Assembly (NCBI GenBank): GCA_021613335.1
Contig: JAJTWR010000299.1
Location: 2,091,001 to 2,155,000, forward strand
Direction: 5' to 3'
Source of the DNA: Whitmania pigra
Lineage: Eukaryota > Annelida > Clitellata > Hirudinida > Haemopidae
Length of the DNA stretch: 64,000 bases
Shown: piece after piece, positions 24,421 to 36,600 of the stretch
Layout of the letters: each line of letters starts with the position of its first letter
How positions within the stretch are numbered: the stretch's first letter is position 1
Position numbers and translations under genes: made by a program
Notes under the pieces: generated by a model
The model's input: the letters and a program-made list of their open reading frames with translations, nothing else
The model's database searches: none
Told to the model about the DNA's origin: nothing

Positions 24421-27400
24421 CAGTTCACCTGCTATTTCATCACCTCTCTTGGCCCTGTTAAATCGGATCTTTCCATGAACTTCTGTCAGCGAAGACTTGC
24501 GCAGAAATTTAAAAAAATTTTTAAATTAAAAATTGATTTTAAATTAAATTTAAAATTTATAAAATTCCCTTCTGCAAGTGTATCTGCAGATCTAAAAACT
24601 TTCTAGGATATAAGTTCAGCTTATTTTGAAGTTACATTGAAGAACACTTCGATTTGGAAGCTTCGCTAATCTTCTGTTTATGACGATGATCCTGTTTTCG
24701 GGTCTTCCTCACATGTAAATAGTTTATATTCTCACGAAAGTTTCTAAAACCGTTTAAATCTGTTTCTGACAACATCTCTGAATGCAACGTTAAACTTTCC
24801 TTGAAAATTCATATGTGGCAGTTTTTTGAGATAACTTGATAAATTATAAGATTTTTACGATTGTTATATTCCGATGACAAGCACATGACATGGCCTAGTG
24901 ATTCTAGGTTTGACATCTGAAGATCAGAAGTAATGTTGATGATATCTGGAAGTTCTGAGGTTATAGGGGAGAGAGATCCGACTTCCAAACATTTAAAATA
25001 AAATCATTCGGAGAAATAGCGTACGTATCAATCGTTTGATGTGCACTCATCTCATGAGCTCCAATATCACAGGCCTCCTGCTTCGACTCCTGCCTGGAAA
25101 AAATCAACAGGTGTGTCTCTGGAAAAACATCGTCGCACAAGAGTTATTTTGACAACGTCAATATTGAGAAACTTTAATGGGTTCTTGCTGTTAAACGTGC
25201 CATCTTTTTAATAATTGACTATATATAATTTAATACTATTTAATTTTAATTTAATAATAATTATATATATACACAAAATAAAATTAATGTTTTAACTTAC
25301 AAGAGAATATATGTAATTCTTTTTAAATAAAATAAATATTCATTGCTTTAATTAATCGTCAACTGACCTGGCTTTTGGATTCCAACTCCCTTCTTCTGCG
25401 ATGAACGACGATTTTGTTTGTCGATGCTGAGTTTCACCTTTGTTATGACAAAACACACAAACTGAACCAGCAGTTTTCCATTCGGCTCTAACAATCGATT
25501 GACGGGAGACTATCAAATTACCTTATTCAGTTGATGCCTCTGTTGGGCTGCTATTTGTATGATTGCTTTGACGAGCACGCTGTCCATTCCAAGTCAGACC
25601 GAGGTCATGTTTGAGAGCCTTTCTATATAAATTAATATGATATAAATTAATATGAATTATGATGGTGATGATGATAATTGCTACATACTCACTCGGATTA
25701 AAAGTTTTTTTTTTGTGAGAGAATCTAAAAATCACCTACTAAGCAGTCATAATGCAAATTACTCGGATGGCATTGTTTGTTGGTACTATTGTGTTTAGGT
25801 CACTTATTTTAGCACTATCGAGGCCCTGGAGTGATTCTTTAAACATTCTGAGGTTCTTTAAAACATCTTCGTGTGCAGCCTGGACGACTTCGATGGTGAC
25901 TGAAACATTTTTTTGTGAACATGGTTTCCGTTGCTCTCTCAAATGGCTTACAATCACCTTCAGACTTTCACAATTGCATAATATGTTACTATATTGTGCT
26001 ATGTGCTATACACTGTAATTATATTTAATATAAAACATGTTATTGTTGTTCATGTTGTCATCGACATCGCTATCATAATCCATACGTAGTAAACAGTTTT
26101 GGGCATGGACTAAGCGGTTTGAAACATGCAAAAGGAATATAAGTCAAAAGGATTCAAAGGTTTAAATTAAAACGAATTTTATTCAAGTTTAGAAACATTT
26201 TTAAGCAGTCAAGGTAATAAACAAATGTTGCGAAACGAAGTTTTATTTTTATTATGAGCACTTTAGAACCATTGCACACCGATGATTTCAAAACAAAACA
26301 TGACATTTCGATTCATTAATGTCAATTGGCGCTCGTTAAATTGAAAGGCAAACGATTGCCGTCGCTTTTTTTTTTTTTTAGAAACATTGAGATGTAATCC
26401 AGAAAAATATGTCTAATCAATTTAGCGTCTGCAGACTGAATTCCTTCTATGTGGATTGAGTCTGGAAATGGTGGCATGCACGAAAGGATGCTTAAAAATT
26501 ACAAATTTTTTAGAAATTTCTCGAGGACTTCTAAAAAATTCATCATTCAACCTCATGAATATTTCACTTATCTTTTGACTTGCATGTGAAAAGCATTTCA
26601 AGATGCGTTAGCAATTTTGTGGTTCACCTGAGTTGAAATGCAGGTTATAATTACATTTGAATTTGGAAGTAAATGTAAATCACGTAATTTTTTCTGATTG
26701 TTAAGTTGATAAATTGAGAATTAAGTATGATAAATATGATCGGAATAGCGTTTATGGAAGCACATTAACATTGTAATTTTATTTGATTAGGTGTTTAAAT
26801 CTGTTTAAATGGTGTGAGTTCGCAGAAAAGAAAATATCACGGTTCATACAACTTATCTTAACGCAGAGAAAAACTTAAGCTGATCCGGATTTTACAATAA
26901 GTCTCCTTTTGGATGCAGTGGATCAACTTTTTTGTAGGAAGAGCCGCTTATGACAAATCTTTCGAAAACCATTCAATTCTGTTTAAAAGAATGGATTTGT
27001 AATTTACTTGAAGTTATGATATCCCTTCCTTGGGCTGTTGGATCGAACCACGTCTGACAACTATATGCTAATACTCTTACTGCGTCGTGTGCGCTAATGT
27101 ACTCACTCAAAGCGACAAATGATATTAGGAAATAAAAGTCACATGTAAGCAGAGAGACAAAAAGTTCTAACAGGATCGGTTTGTGAAATGCTTGGTTTCA
27201 ATCTTCCCTCCATTAACCAGAAATCGAGACAAATTGGATCAACCGGGCTGGATATAGTAACATTTCCACTAGGACTTAACGGAGATTTAAGAGAATTTGT
27301 CCTATTAACACAGTTCGTCGGGTTTAGTTTAATAAAAGTTACCTCGCAATTTTAATTGAGATGTGGCTTTAACTATGCTTTAGACAAAATTCGGTCGCAA

Positions 27401-27465
27401 TGATTTTTAAAGAATTCTCTCAGATCTTTCACACGAGATCGACAAAAGAAATGAGACTAAAGTCA
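24421..27465. other. Gene-poor region with weak - strand candidate exons
   Basis: Coding-like - strand stretches occur at about 25960-25760 (VQAAHEDVLKNLRMFKESL), 25630-25523 (ALKHDLGLTWNGQRARQ, then stop) and 25450-25370 (VKLSIDKQNRRSSQKKG, followed by a GTCAGT donor). Their phases do not join cleanly, so no gene is called. A tRNA-B-box-like GCTTCGACTCC sits near 25078-25088. From 26000 to 27465 nothing is recognised. Confidence 0.3.
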
Positions 27466-27590
27466 TATGGCGTGCGAGTTGGCTCAGAGGGTTATATTCC
27501 TGCGAACGGCTGTGAAAGCAAAAGTCTTGTCGTTTCGCAACCCAACTCGCACCGCCAGATAGCGCCCTCGGGTAGGGGTGTATAAATGGT
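27466..27590 (+). repeat. SINE copy (GCGCTATATAAAT family)
   Basis: GGCGTGCGAGTTGGCTCAGAG begins a unit that ends in CACCGCCAGATAGCGCCC and TGTATAAATGG. The head matches the inverted copy at 30541-30715 and the inverted half at 50690-50755. Shared words are GCAAGTTGGCTCAGAGGG, CACCGCC, AGCGCCC and TATAAATGG. Dispersed copies of one short sequence with a tRNA-like head fit a SINE. Confidence 0.7.
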
Positions 27591-28174
27591 AAATCGATTA
27601 TGAAATTAACTAATTAACGGACTTTAACCAAAATAAAAAAATAAAGAAAAAATTAATCATCAAGTTATGCCGAGGACATTAACAAAATACTACTACAGGA
27701 TCGGCTAAATAATAAAAAAAAATACAAAGTACATAACAGAAATGAATTAAGTTAATAATCTATAAAATTTTATTAAAATTCAAAAGTCAAAAGTTTTATC
27801 GATTTGACATATTTGACCGACACTTTTGATGGTCGACAACGCAAATAACACATCAACTTCTGGGAGCTTTTCCCGCTAAAACACGGAACCATCTGGAAGT
27901 GGCTTCGTGTGACTTAACAATAACGCTTCGATGCCGTGTCGTCGATCCTCTCAAATAGGTCGTATTTCGAGAGTGGGTTTGACAAAATTGGGATATTATT
28001 TCAAAATAGAAATATGAAATAATATTATTATTAGAGTCTAAAGACGGGAGCCCCCCCTACTCCGTAAATTACGTCCCAAATTTCTGAGTGTTTGTATGTA
28101 AAGTAAAAAATAAAATGAACAATTAAAAATAAAGTTATTGAACCCTCCTCAAATGCAATTTCTAAATACGACCC
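27591..28174. other. Unassigned intergenic
   Basis: No exon, RNA or repeat recognised. Confidence 0.4.
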
Positions 28175-28816
28175 CAGTGGCGTAACGCCCGGAACGATCA
28201 TAAGATTTGCCGTCCCTTCTTGGCCGTTAATAATCTACTAACCTTCAAGCTTACGAAAAGCTCTAAAATATTTTTACAATCAAATCGGTTAAAAATTTAC
28301 AAACTCACCCCACTTTTTCCGCATTTTTTGGTAAATGTTCCAAAGATTCAGTCTATCGACAAGTTCCCTCTCTGTAGAAATGACTGAGTAGTCTGTAAGC
28401 CTTGACTGGCTCGTCGATGATCGAAGGAAGTTTTTTATTAACTTAAGTTTGGAGAAAGAGAGCTCTCATCTGGCAGCACTAATATCCTGGATTAGGATGA
28501 TACGCAGCAAGATCACAGTCGATTTTATCGTTTCCTGAAGTTTCAACAAAATACTTTAATTTTCGGCAAAGAACTCATTTTTTCTCTGTCTTCATCAACT
28601 ACGCCAATCATAATTAACATCGAGCGGATTTGCGAGAAAGGTGTTTGTTTACAAGATCGTGAACTTGCTGAAATCTGACTCTTCGATGGACACAACAATA
28701 CGCTCAGGAGATGGGATGGCCGGTTTTATATATTATATTTTTTACGTGCCCCCTCAAAATGCCGCCCATTGGCAATTTCTACCCGGGCCCTGCTGTGCCC
28801 CCTTGGTACGCCACTG
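28175..28816. mobile_element. hAT-like non-autonomous element
   Basis: It begins CAGTGGCGTAACG and ends TTGGTACGCCACTG, so the ends are inverted (CAGTGGCGTA). It is flanked by TACGACCC on the left and TACGGCTC on the right, a decayed 8-base target-site duplication (6 of 8 match). An 8-base duplication and CAGTG-type termini are hAT hallmarks. No transposase is recognisable inside. Confidence 0.7.
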
Positions 28817-29235
28817 TACGGCTCTTTCTCACATTACTCTTAAATTATCTGAAACGCCGTATCAAACATCTTTTTACTTATTTCGAAGCTTATAAAAGTT
28901 ATCATGCACCTTTGCAAAATAAAATGTTGTCATAAATTGAAAAATTCTAAATAAATCAACATATTTATTATTTAATAAACTTAGAGAGTTTTGAAAACGG
29001 CTAAATTTATCTCTAAAAATATAATTTTTCAGTGGCGGTTTCAGTATGTTGCAAATTAACGTTATCGCTGTCGTCGTCATCGTCGTGAATCTCAAAATCT
29101 CAGGCACCATCCACTCTTTGCCAATGTAAATGTTCGTGATTTTAACAAGATGCGACCAAGTGGAAGACATGTCATGCGCGATGTCAGCAGATGTCTTTCA
29201 TTCAGGAATTCGCCGAGCAAACGAGAAAGCAACGT
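28817..29235. other. Unassigned intergenic
   Basis: A - strand reading at 29170-29030 (STWSHLVKITNIYIGKEWMV) looks faintly coding but has no clear splice sites. Confidence 0.3.
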
Positions 29236-29529
29236 TTAAGGTGCTTGGTTTCCGCTGAGAGGACTTTCTATTCTTTCTATTCTTGGCTTCCTTCCCACAT
29301 ACGACCTTGAACTGCCTGCCAAAGTCGGAGCGTGCTTTGATTGATTTAGTTTCGTCAGCGGATCGATTGTTTTATAATCGAGTCGTTGTTGAATGTTGTT
29401 GCATGTTGTTGCTTGTTGTTGGTTCAAAACCTGCTTTCCACGAAACGAGGCAGCAAGCAGTTCCATTTCATTGATCTTTCTATTGATAATCTCTCTAACA
29501 ATTGTTCTCCTCTTGTTTTGCGATCGCAT
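29236..29529 (-). CDS. Small ORF, unknown product
   Basis: A 97-codon frame on the - strand starts MRSQNKRRTIVREIINRKIN and is basic, rich in Gln and Ser, with no repeats. Its base composition is less AT-rich than the surroundings, which favours coding. No domain, signal peptide or neighbour gives a function. It could be one exon of a larger gene or chance. Confidence 0.3.
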   Translation of the reverse strand: MRSQNKRRTIVREIINRKINEMELLAASFRGKQVLNQQQATTCNNIQQRLDYKTIDPLTKLNQSKHAPTLAGSSRSYVGRKPRIERIESPLSGNQAP

Positions 29530-30540
29530 AAAAGATCAAATATTCCGAAATGAAAATTTAACAACATGTGATTTGTGAGCTGGAAAAATAAAAGGACGTG
29601 TAATACAATGGAACGTTACAAATAAAATAATCTCATTACCCTCTCGTAAGGGATTCAAAGGTGTAAAATGTGAGCGGTAATTACGACACTCGTGTTAACC
29701 ACTCATCCTTCTGCTTTTCCACTGGAGATTTTTGTTTGGCATGCAATGAATAAATTCCAAGCAGTTTTTGAATCCAATGATTGCTTTTTTATTTTATCCT
29801 TTTCCTTCTTTCAAATTTCTCGATGAGAAATAAAAAAAAATCCAGCGCCATGTTCGGCAAACATTTGAACTGATGGAGAATTTTTAACTTCTTTGTTATC
29901 GTTTCGTGCGGAAAGTTAATTTGAACTTTTAAAGCGAAATTGATGTTCTACTTTTTGCAATTTACGAAATGAAGTTCGTTCCAAGTGCATTGGTAACTGC
30001 AAAAATTCAATTGCATGAAAGGACGTTCAGAAGGATTGCATGTGAACACAATGATGTTTCGGCTTTCTCAGGCACTGGGATCGTTGTGGAGTAAGGGATG
30101 CAGGAATTTGGCTTCATAAAATTTTCAACGACTGAAAATCTCCTTGTTCAATTGTTCAAACCCCTCCGTGGCGCGAGAAAAGGATTACGATAACAACACT
30201 TTCTTCTTGACCTATAAGTATTTAGCTGATGAAAAGAGCAGACAAACTGGTGAATGAGTAAGTAGAAGAATTGAGTGCTTGTTGAAGTTGCTCCAATTTT
30301 TAAAGCTTTCTAAATTTAAACGACGTTTTGAAAATTCCAGCAATAACTTTTCTTTTTTCATTTCTACGGATGAAGTGATTCAACTAAATTTGTCTAAATG
30401 TGCAGTACTTTCAAACATTTTCAAATAAAACTCTCAAAAGATCTCTTGGTTTTATGGCTTCTTTCAGAAGTAGTAGAAACATCCGATTTATCATTTCCAC
30501 GATCACCATCCATGTCTACTGCTGATTAATATAATAATAA
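29530..30540. other. Unassigned intergenic
   Basis: No supported gene. Scattered GC-richer islands show no open frame with splice sites. Confidence 0.4.
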
Positions 30541-30715
30541 CATGTTTATTTGTATAGCGCCATAAGCGTAAGCGTCAGGGGCGCTCAACCATTTGTATAG
30601 CGCTGCATCCAAGGGGCGCTTTGTGGCGGTGCAAGCTGGGTCGCGAAAACGACACGTAACGACTGTTGCTTTTACCGTCGCTCGAAGGCCCTCTGAGCCA
30701 ACTTGCACGCCATTA
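30541..30715 (-). repeat. SINE copy, full-looking, minus orientation
   Basis: Read on the - strand it has a head GGCGTGCAAGTTGGCTCAGA, a middle CTTGCACCGCC and a tail with two copies of GCGCTATACAAAT around ACGCTTACGCTTATG. It is the most complete copy of the family in the window (also 27466, 50541 and 56316). The GCGCTATANAAAT tail is shared by SINE families of many invertebrates. Confidence 0.75.
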
Positions 30716-30744
30716 ACATCGTCTTTTTTCCATTCGTAACCTGG

Positions 30745-31138
30745 ATGATATTCATTTTCTGGATAACATTAATTACATAGATAACATTCATTATCTGGAT
30801 AACATTAATTACATAGATAACATTCATTATCTGGATAACATTAATTACATAGATAACATTCATTATCTGGATAACATTAATTACATAGATAACATTAATT
30901 ACCTGGATAACATTAATTACCTACATAACATCCATTATCTGGATAACATTAATTACCTACATAACATTCATTATCTGGATAACATTAATTACCTACATAA
31001 CATCCATTATCTGGATAACATTAATTACCTACATAACATTCATTATCTGGATAACATTAATTACCTACATAACATCCATCATCTAGATAACATTAATTAC
31101 ATAGATAACATTAATTACATAGATAACATCCATTATCT
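30745..31138. repeat. 36-bp minisatellite, about 11 copies
   Basis: The unit is ATAACATTAATTACATAGAT plus AACATTCATTATCTGG. Two unit types (CATAG and CCTAC variants) alternate, so a 72-base higher-order unit has begun to form. It creates a spurious - strand repeat peptide. Confidence 0.92.
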
Positions 31139-33345
31139 GGAAAAGACGCAACTTTCAACTTTGATTTCCGAAATTCCCAATGTCGCATTCCATCTCGAGG
31201 TGATCTTAATTTGAGAATGATGTGATTGTTGTCATTCCTTTTCATCATCTTCTGTTCATCGCAGCATAAAAATATGCTTATATAATTGTAATAGCAATAA
31301 TAAATGTGTACTTTTTAAATTTTTTTAGAATAGGTCATTCGGTTCAACTGTCATATTTTTCAATTTTAAGACTGATGTCATTGGGAAACTCCTTACAGTC
31401 CTGACCCCAACCCGAGTTCAAGTGCGCGCAGACGTTGGCCTTTCAATCCATCCGACCATCCATCTACGGTCGCATTCGACCTCCCACGGTTCTGTTGGTT
31501 TTCCCGCCATGCCAAAGACCTTGCCACCACGCCCACAAAATAATTTGACTAAGTCGTTGAAAACAAGAGTAACATTTATACATTAAATTCCACGAGCATA
31601 CGTCTGCATAACCACGCGAGGAAAAAGTTTCTCTTATATAACTTACATTTATAAAACATTTATTTATAAAACTTGTGTTTATAAAAACATTTATTTATAA
31701 AACTTATATTTATAAAAACATTTATTTATAAAATTTAAATTTATAAAAACGCTCGACTGAAAACTTAGTTTTAAACTTAAAAAAATCCATGATTAATATT
31801 TTAAAAGCCGTTGTACATGCATCTAGCAATTTACACACGTGACTTGCATTTCCTTGAAAGGAGAAAAGAGTTGAAAAGTTTATTTATTAACTTTTGAGTT
31901 TCTACCACGATCTGAAGATGAAATTCGTCTGCTGGTCTCAATTATTCAGAGCGACCAAAGATTAGAAAAATGATTGATGATAAGGCAGGTTGAAGCTACT
32001 GGTAACGCCCGCCCAGTTCTCAATAATTCAGTGGGAGGCAAAAATGTCATCGCTTTTCGCGGTTCGGTTTCGTCTGCACAACAAACAAAAAACCGCGAAA
32101 ACTCTTCGTGTGGAACGCTAAGTGCCCGGCACTCGTTCCTATCGATACGGGAATGAAGCATTCTAAAAATAGAAATCGTGTTTGTTTACTTCTCCCGTTC
32201 ACGTGTTTGTCGCAAGAGTTTCGAGCAATGGATATAAAAACATTTATTTATAAAATTTATAAACTTCTTAAGTCATGAAGGTGCTGCTGATGATGAAGCG
32301 ATTGGTGATATCTCGAGTAGATATCACAGTCCCGATGATAGAAGGGCAGGAATAAAGGAGAACAAGGAAGATATCAAAAGAGGGAACAGTCTTAGGTGCG
32401 CAGCTTATGACGCAGAAGAAGAGCTTGGAAGCTTTTGCACGCTTTTGCTGCTCTGCTGTTTGTCAGGACGATGACGAGGATGCGTTTAAATATTCAACTT
32501 TAAGTATTCTTCAAAGACTCACTCACAAACAGACTGTTTCTCTGACAAGTTTTCTGGCGACTCGATAGACGCCTCGAGCAAAACTTGCTTCATTTTTCTT
32601 TTTTCTTTCCGTTTTTATTCTTTTATTTAGGCAATGTTTAAATCCGGATGGGCTTTTGTTCTTTAGGGAATTGAATTGAAATCCAGCTTTATAAAATTAG
32701 AATGATGAACGCCTCTCAACCGATGCCTCTACGACCTCACAGGGGTGACGTTAGACGAGATGGATGAGGTCATGAGATTGCATAAACTTCTTCTTCCCTT
32801 CTTCTCCATTAATATCCAATTCAATATAAATAATTTAATAAAAATATAAATAATAAAGTGATATTCATTTTAATTCATTTCTTTCCCGACAAAATGAATC
32901 CAAAGATAAGCGGATTTACCGTGGAAAGGCCTTGCACATTGGCAATTGCATGGATGTCCATTATGTTGGACTTGATAAATAATAAGATATTTATTTAAAT
33001 AATAAGATAAATATTTAATAATAAGATATTTGTTTAAATAATATCATGTTTGTTTAAATAATAGCATATTTGTTTAAATAAGAGCATATTTGTTTAAATA
33101 ACAAGATATTTGTTTAAATAATAGCATATTTGTTTAAACTATAAAATATTTAAATTTAAAGTTATTTTAAGAAAGTTGTTTTCGTCACGTCAACTGTTTA
33201 ATCAATCAATTAATGCCATCATGTTGCTGTAATCGTTTAATGGGAAAATGTTTATAGAAATAAATAAATAAATAATAATAGCAGTGATAATATTAAAATT
33301 AAATCGTCATCATCATCACCAACAACAACAATAATAATAATAATG

Positions 33346-33378
<33 letters not shown>

Positions 33379-33633
33379 TAATAATAATAATAGCAACAAC
33401 AACAATAACAGAATGTTTATTCAACTATTATTATTGCATGTTCTGATGAGTTCGTCGCCAAATGAATGTTCGAGTCTGACGGTTCCCATTGTAACAGTAT
33501 TTCACTCCACGGTTTTGTGGGCGGACGGCGCACGTGTGTGGGCGACCTCATGAATATTAAAAATGAATATCAATCCTCCTCCTCCTTTTCCTCATCTTCC
33601 TCTTCCTCTTCCTCCTCCTCCTCCTCTAAGCAG
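31139..33633. other. Intergenic or 5' intronic region
   Basis: A GC-richer patch at 31400-31550 and another at 31990-32160 have no convincing exon. The second holds an 11-base perfect inverted repeat, TTTTCGCGGTT at 32054 and AACCGCGAAAA at 32091. Microsatellites lie at about 33240-33410 (AAT/ATA) and 33571-33630 (TCC). The TCC run doubles as the pyrimidine tract before the exon at 33634. Confidence 0.45.
32273..32395 (+). CDS. Candidate internal exon
   Basis: Bounded by an AG acceptor (CTTCTTAAG) and a donor (CTTAGGTGCG). It reads HEGAADDEAIGDISSRYHSP then a charged stretch. Acidic and non-repetitive. It could be an upstream exon of the membrane-protein gene starting at 33634, but its phase-2 end does not join that exon directly, so at least one more exon would be needed. 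Confidence 0.3.
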
Positions 33634-36600
33634 CACTCGACGTGGACGTGGAGCAGCATCGTGCAAGCGAAATTCAACTTAACTTCCCTAGACCCGATCG
33701 GAGTAACCCTCGATTGGCGGCCCACATGGAAACGCCTTGAAGAGGTCTCGCATGCGCCTCGAACCATCGAGTTCCAAGACGTTCGTGTTGGTATTTCAAA
33801 TACGTCTGCTGACGACGATCACCAGCATCGAAGAGGAAATGCACATCGGAAAAGTCATGGGATCGAGGGTTGGTTGGCAGACCTTGAAGGAAAGAGCCAT
33901 GCAGGGTTTGACAATGTTCCAAGAATACGTTGCTGGAGTTTTTGCCTTTCTCAATAATTTCGTCTGCGTCGGTTGGTTTGAAAGTTATTAAATAATTTAT
34001 TTAATTACATAAATAATTTGTTTCGAATTAAATTTTCATCGATATCGTTACCATCATCGTCATAAATGTACTGAAATAATTTATGACTTTTAATGTTCAC
34101 GATATTCTTGCATCTGTTTATAAATGTTAAACCATCGCTAATTAGTTCACGAAACTGAAACCATTGAAAAAATGTCCCTTTTTGTTATTTCAAAATAATA
34201 ACTCTCAAGAATAACTCCAACCATGATAAAAACCAACCATGGAATTCTAAAAATAACCTGGAATAAAAATACAGGTTATGCTCTCCACTGATTTTACGCT
34301 CGAAGAATGCTGATGAAATCCCACTCCGACGATAAATTTTCCTGACTCCAGGCAATTAGGTCACATTCATTGATTGGAAATTTCCTGCCTGCCTGTATGT
34401 AAATACCGCCTCCATGTAAACACTACCTGAAGATAAAAATAGGATTATCGATCCCATTGTTTTGCATCCTCAGTTTTCATACACAATATGGCGACTCGAT
34501 GGGTCGTTTTTTTCTGCACCGAAGTTTAAATTAAATTAACAACATCAACAAGACTGCATCAGCAACATGAATAGCATGTTATGATAATAAAATTATATAA
34601 TAATAATTTACGTTATAATAATAATATTATTATTATATAAATTGTTATTATTGTTACAATGTTAATAGTTATTCTTTAAACTAATATCGTCATTTTTGTT
34701 ATTACCTTCTTTTTATTACATTCAAGTATATAACTGTAATTACAAAATGCAATTTATTACACTATTTTTAATCCATTGATGCATTTCCACATTATAAAAT
34801 ATTATAATCTGTCTTACAACATTATAATGTAATTTCTTAAATTAATGAATAGTTAATAATATTGTTATATTATAATGTTATAATTCTATAACCTCATCAA
34901 TCTACCCAATCTTCACGTTAACTCATCCTCACAATTCCAACTGACAATTTCCTTGTGACGTGACGATTGCAGACAAGTCGGCATGTGGCACGCACCTGTG
35001 CAGGGGACATTTGTGCCACGAGGGTCCTTCCACTTACACGTCACTCGAGGATCTTTCGAACAGCTCGATCAAGTACCTGGAAGATTACTCAGACGAGGAG
35101 CTCATAGCCATGCTGAACTACACCCTGTACAGACCGTGCAATGCCAGCGAGGAATTCGACAAGGCCTGTCTCTACGACTCCCCGTGCATAGCTTACCTCC
35201 TTCCTGACAACGTCGTCGAACTCGTCTGCAAGTATGTTGAAATGAGGATCCTTTATCGGCGCTGAAATCATTTCTCCGATTCATTCGCGCTTAATTGATT
35301 TTTCGCCCCATTTTCCGACTAAAGAATCACCGCCTATTTTTGTGCTTGTTGTCGTGGCAACCAGGCAAGAGAGCTAAATTTAGCGCCTTGTTATTTCCAG
35401 CTGCACTCCAGGTTGGAAAGGGGAGCAGTGCGAATTGGCGGACATGGACGACGCCGGTGAGTGACTGAGCGTTTGATTTTCAAATGTCGGCGCCTTCATT
35501 TCTTTACATCTTTTTCGTGAATAGGAAAAACTTCATTATCGTGCGTTCAATTATTGAGCAAAAGTTTGTTTTCTAAATGTTATATTATGCCTCATTTTAT
35601 TGCGATATTACAAATGGTAATGCGAAGATGTTACCAGGTGTATTCATGAATAGTACAGTAACCCGAGCAAATGTTCTGAATGATGTTCCCGGTAAAGTGG
35701 TGCATATTTCACCCATCGTACATGACAAGCTTTTCACAGCCACTCGCACATTTCCTGCTCTTTAGCAACAAAAGACTGCTAATGTTACAAAATATAAACA
35801 AAGTTTGCTCCTGTGCCCCTGAAAGTCGAGAAAAATTAGATTTTGAACGTGAGTGGCATTTTAGTTGAAATGTTTGTGAACATGACATTTTTATTAAAAC
35901 TTTCTAACAAACTATTTCTACTACTTTATTGTACTTTATGAAATCGTCGCAAATCGTTTATCGAAGCATAATTAGTATCCCAAATTGTTTATTCGTTTCA
36001 ATAATTAACTGACGAACCATTATCTTACACAAATTAATGACATACCAATTAATAGTTATAAAAATATAAATACAAGTAAATAACAAAGCATGGCCGAACT
36101 ACGAATAATGAATTGTAAAATGTGAATAATGTTATACTTCAAAATATATCATTATATAAATAATGAATATTGACAAGCATAATAAATAAATAAATGTTAC
36201 CATGATATAAATAAATATTCGTTTTTTGGAGATCATTTGAAGGTGACAAATAAATTGAAGAGAGTCTGGAGCATTCATTGTTTCTCAGAAGCTCCAAAAA
36301 TAGACTCTTGAGAGCCGTTTTATATGCTAATTAATTCTACTGAATGACCACACAAGCATCTTTTTTATCCAAGCTCGATAAACCTTCCTGAATTGAATCC
36401 AATCTACTACATGTAAATGTAGGCGATGCTGACGAACTTGATGTAGATGATCCATTTCGTGTTAGGAATTCATTATCTTCACATTTATTGAAAACCGTTT
36501 GACGTTATAAAACGAAATTCTATAAAAAGTTTCAGATTAAAATGAAGGAATACACGCATCTGTTTAAAAAAATAAATTGCCTTATCTCCAAAATGAGTTT

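Noticed and set aside
23983..24606. 207-residue + strand frame
   Set aside because: It is antisense to a Tc1 transposase fossil and has AT-driven composition with no domain.
25023..25100. tRNA-like segment with GCTTCGACTCC
   Set aside because: B-box match only; no acceptor stem or clear A-box. The same stretch also reads as a possible exon on the - strand.
30672..30863. Repeat peptide MNVIYVINVIQI on the - strand
   Set aside because: Translation of the 36-base minisatellite.
30745..31138. CRISPR-like regular repeat
   Set aside because: No distinct spacers; it is a head-to-tail minisatellite in a eukaryotic genome. No CRISPR array or cas gene occurs in the window.
33466..33633. Poly-Ser region at the start of a 163-residue frame
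   Set aside because: The TCC run is better read as the pyrimidine tract of the acceptor at 33634; the real exon begins after it.
33826..33971. Alternative exon reading MHIGKVMGSRVGWQTLKERA
   Set aside because: It looks coding and ends in the right phase at a donor, but it cannot follow the exon ending at 33790 in frame. Kept only as a note.
34983..35284. Several overlapping frames on both strands
   Set aside because: Shadows of the GC-rich exon 34973-35231; only one frame joins in phase to the neighbouring exons.
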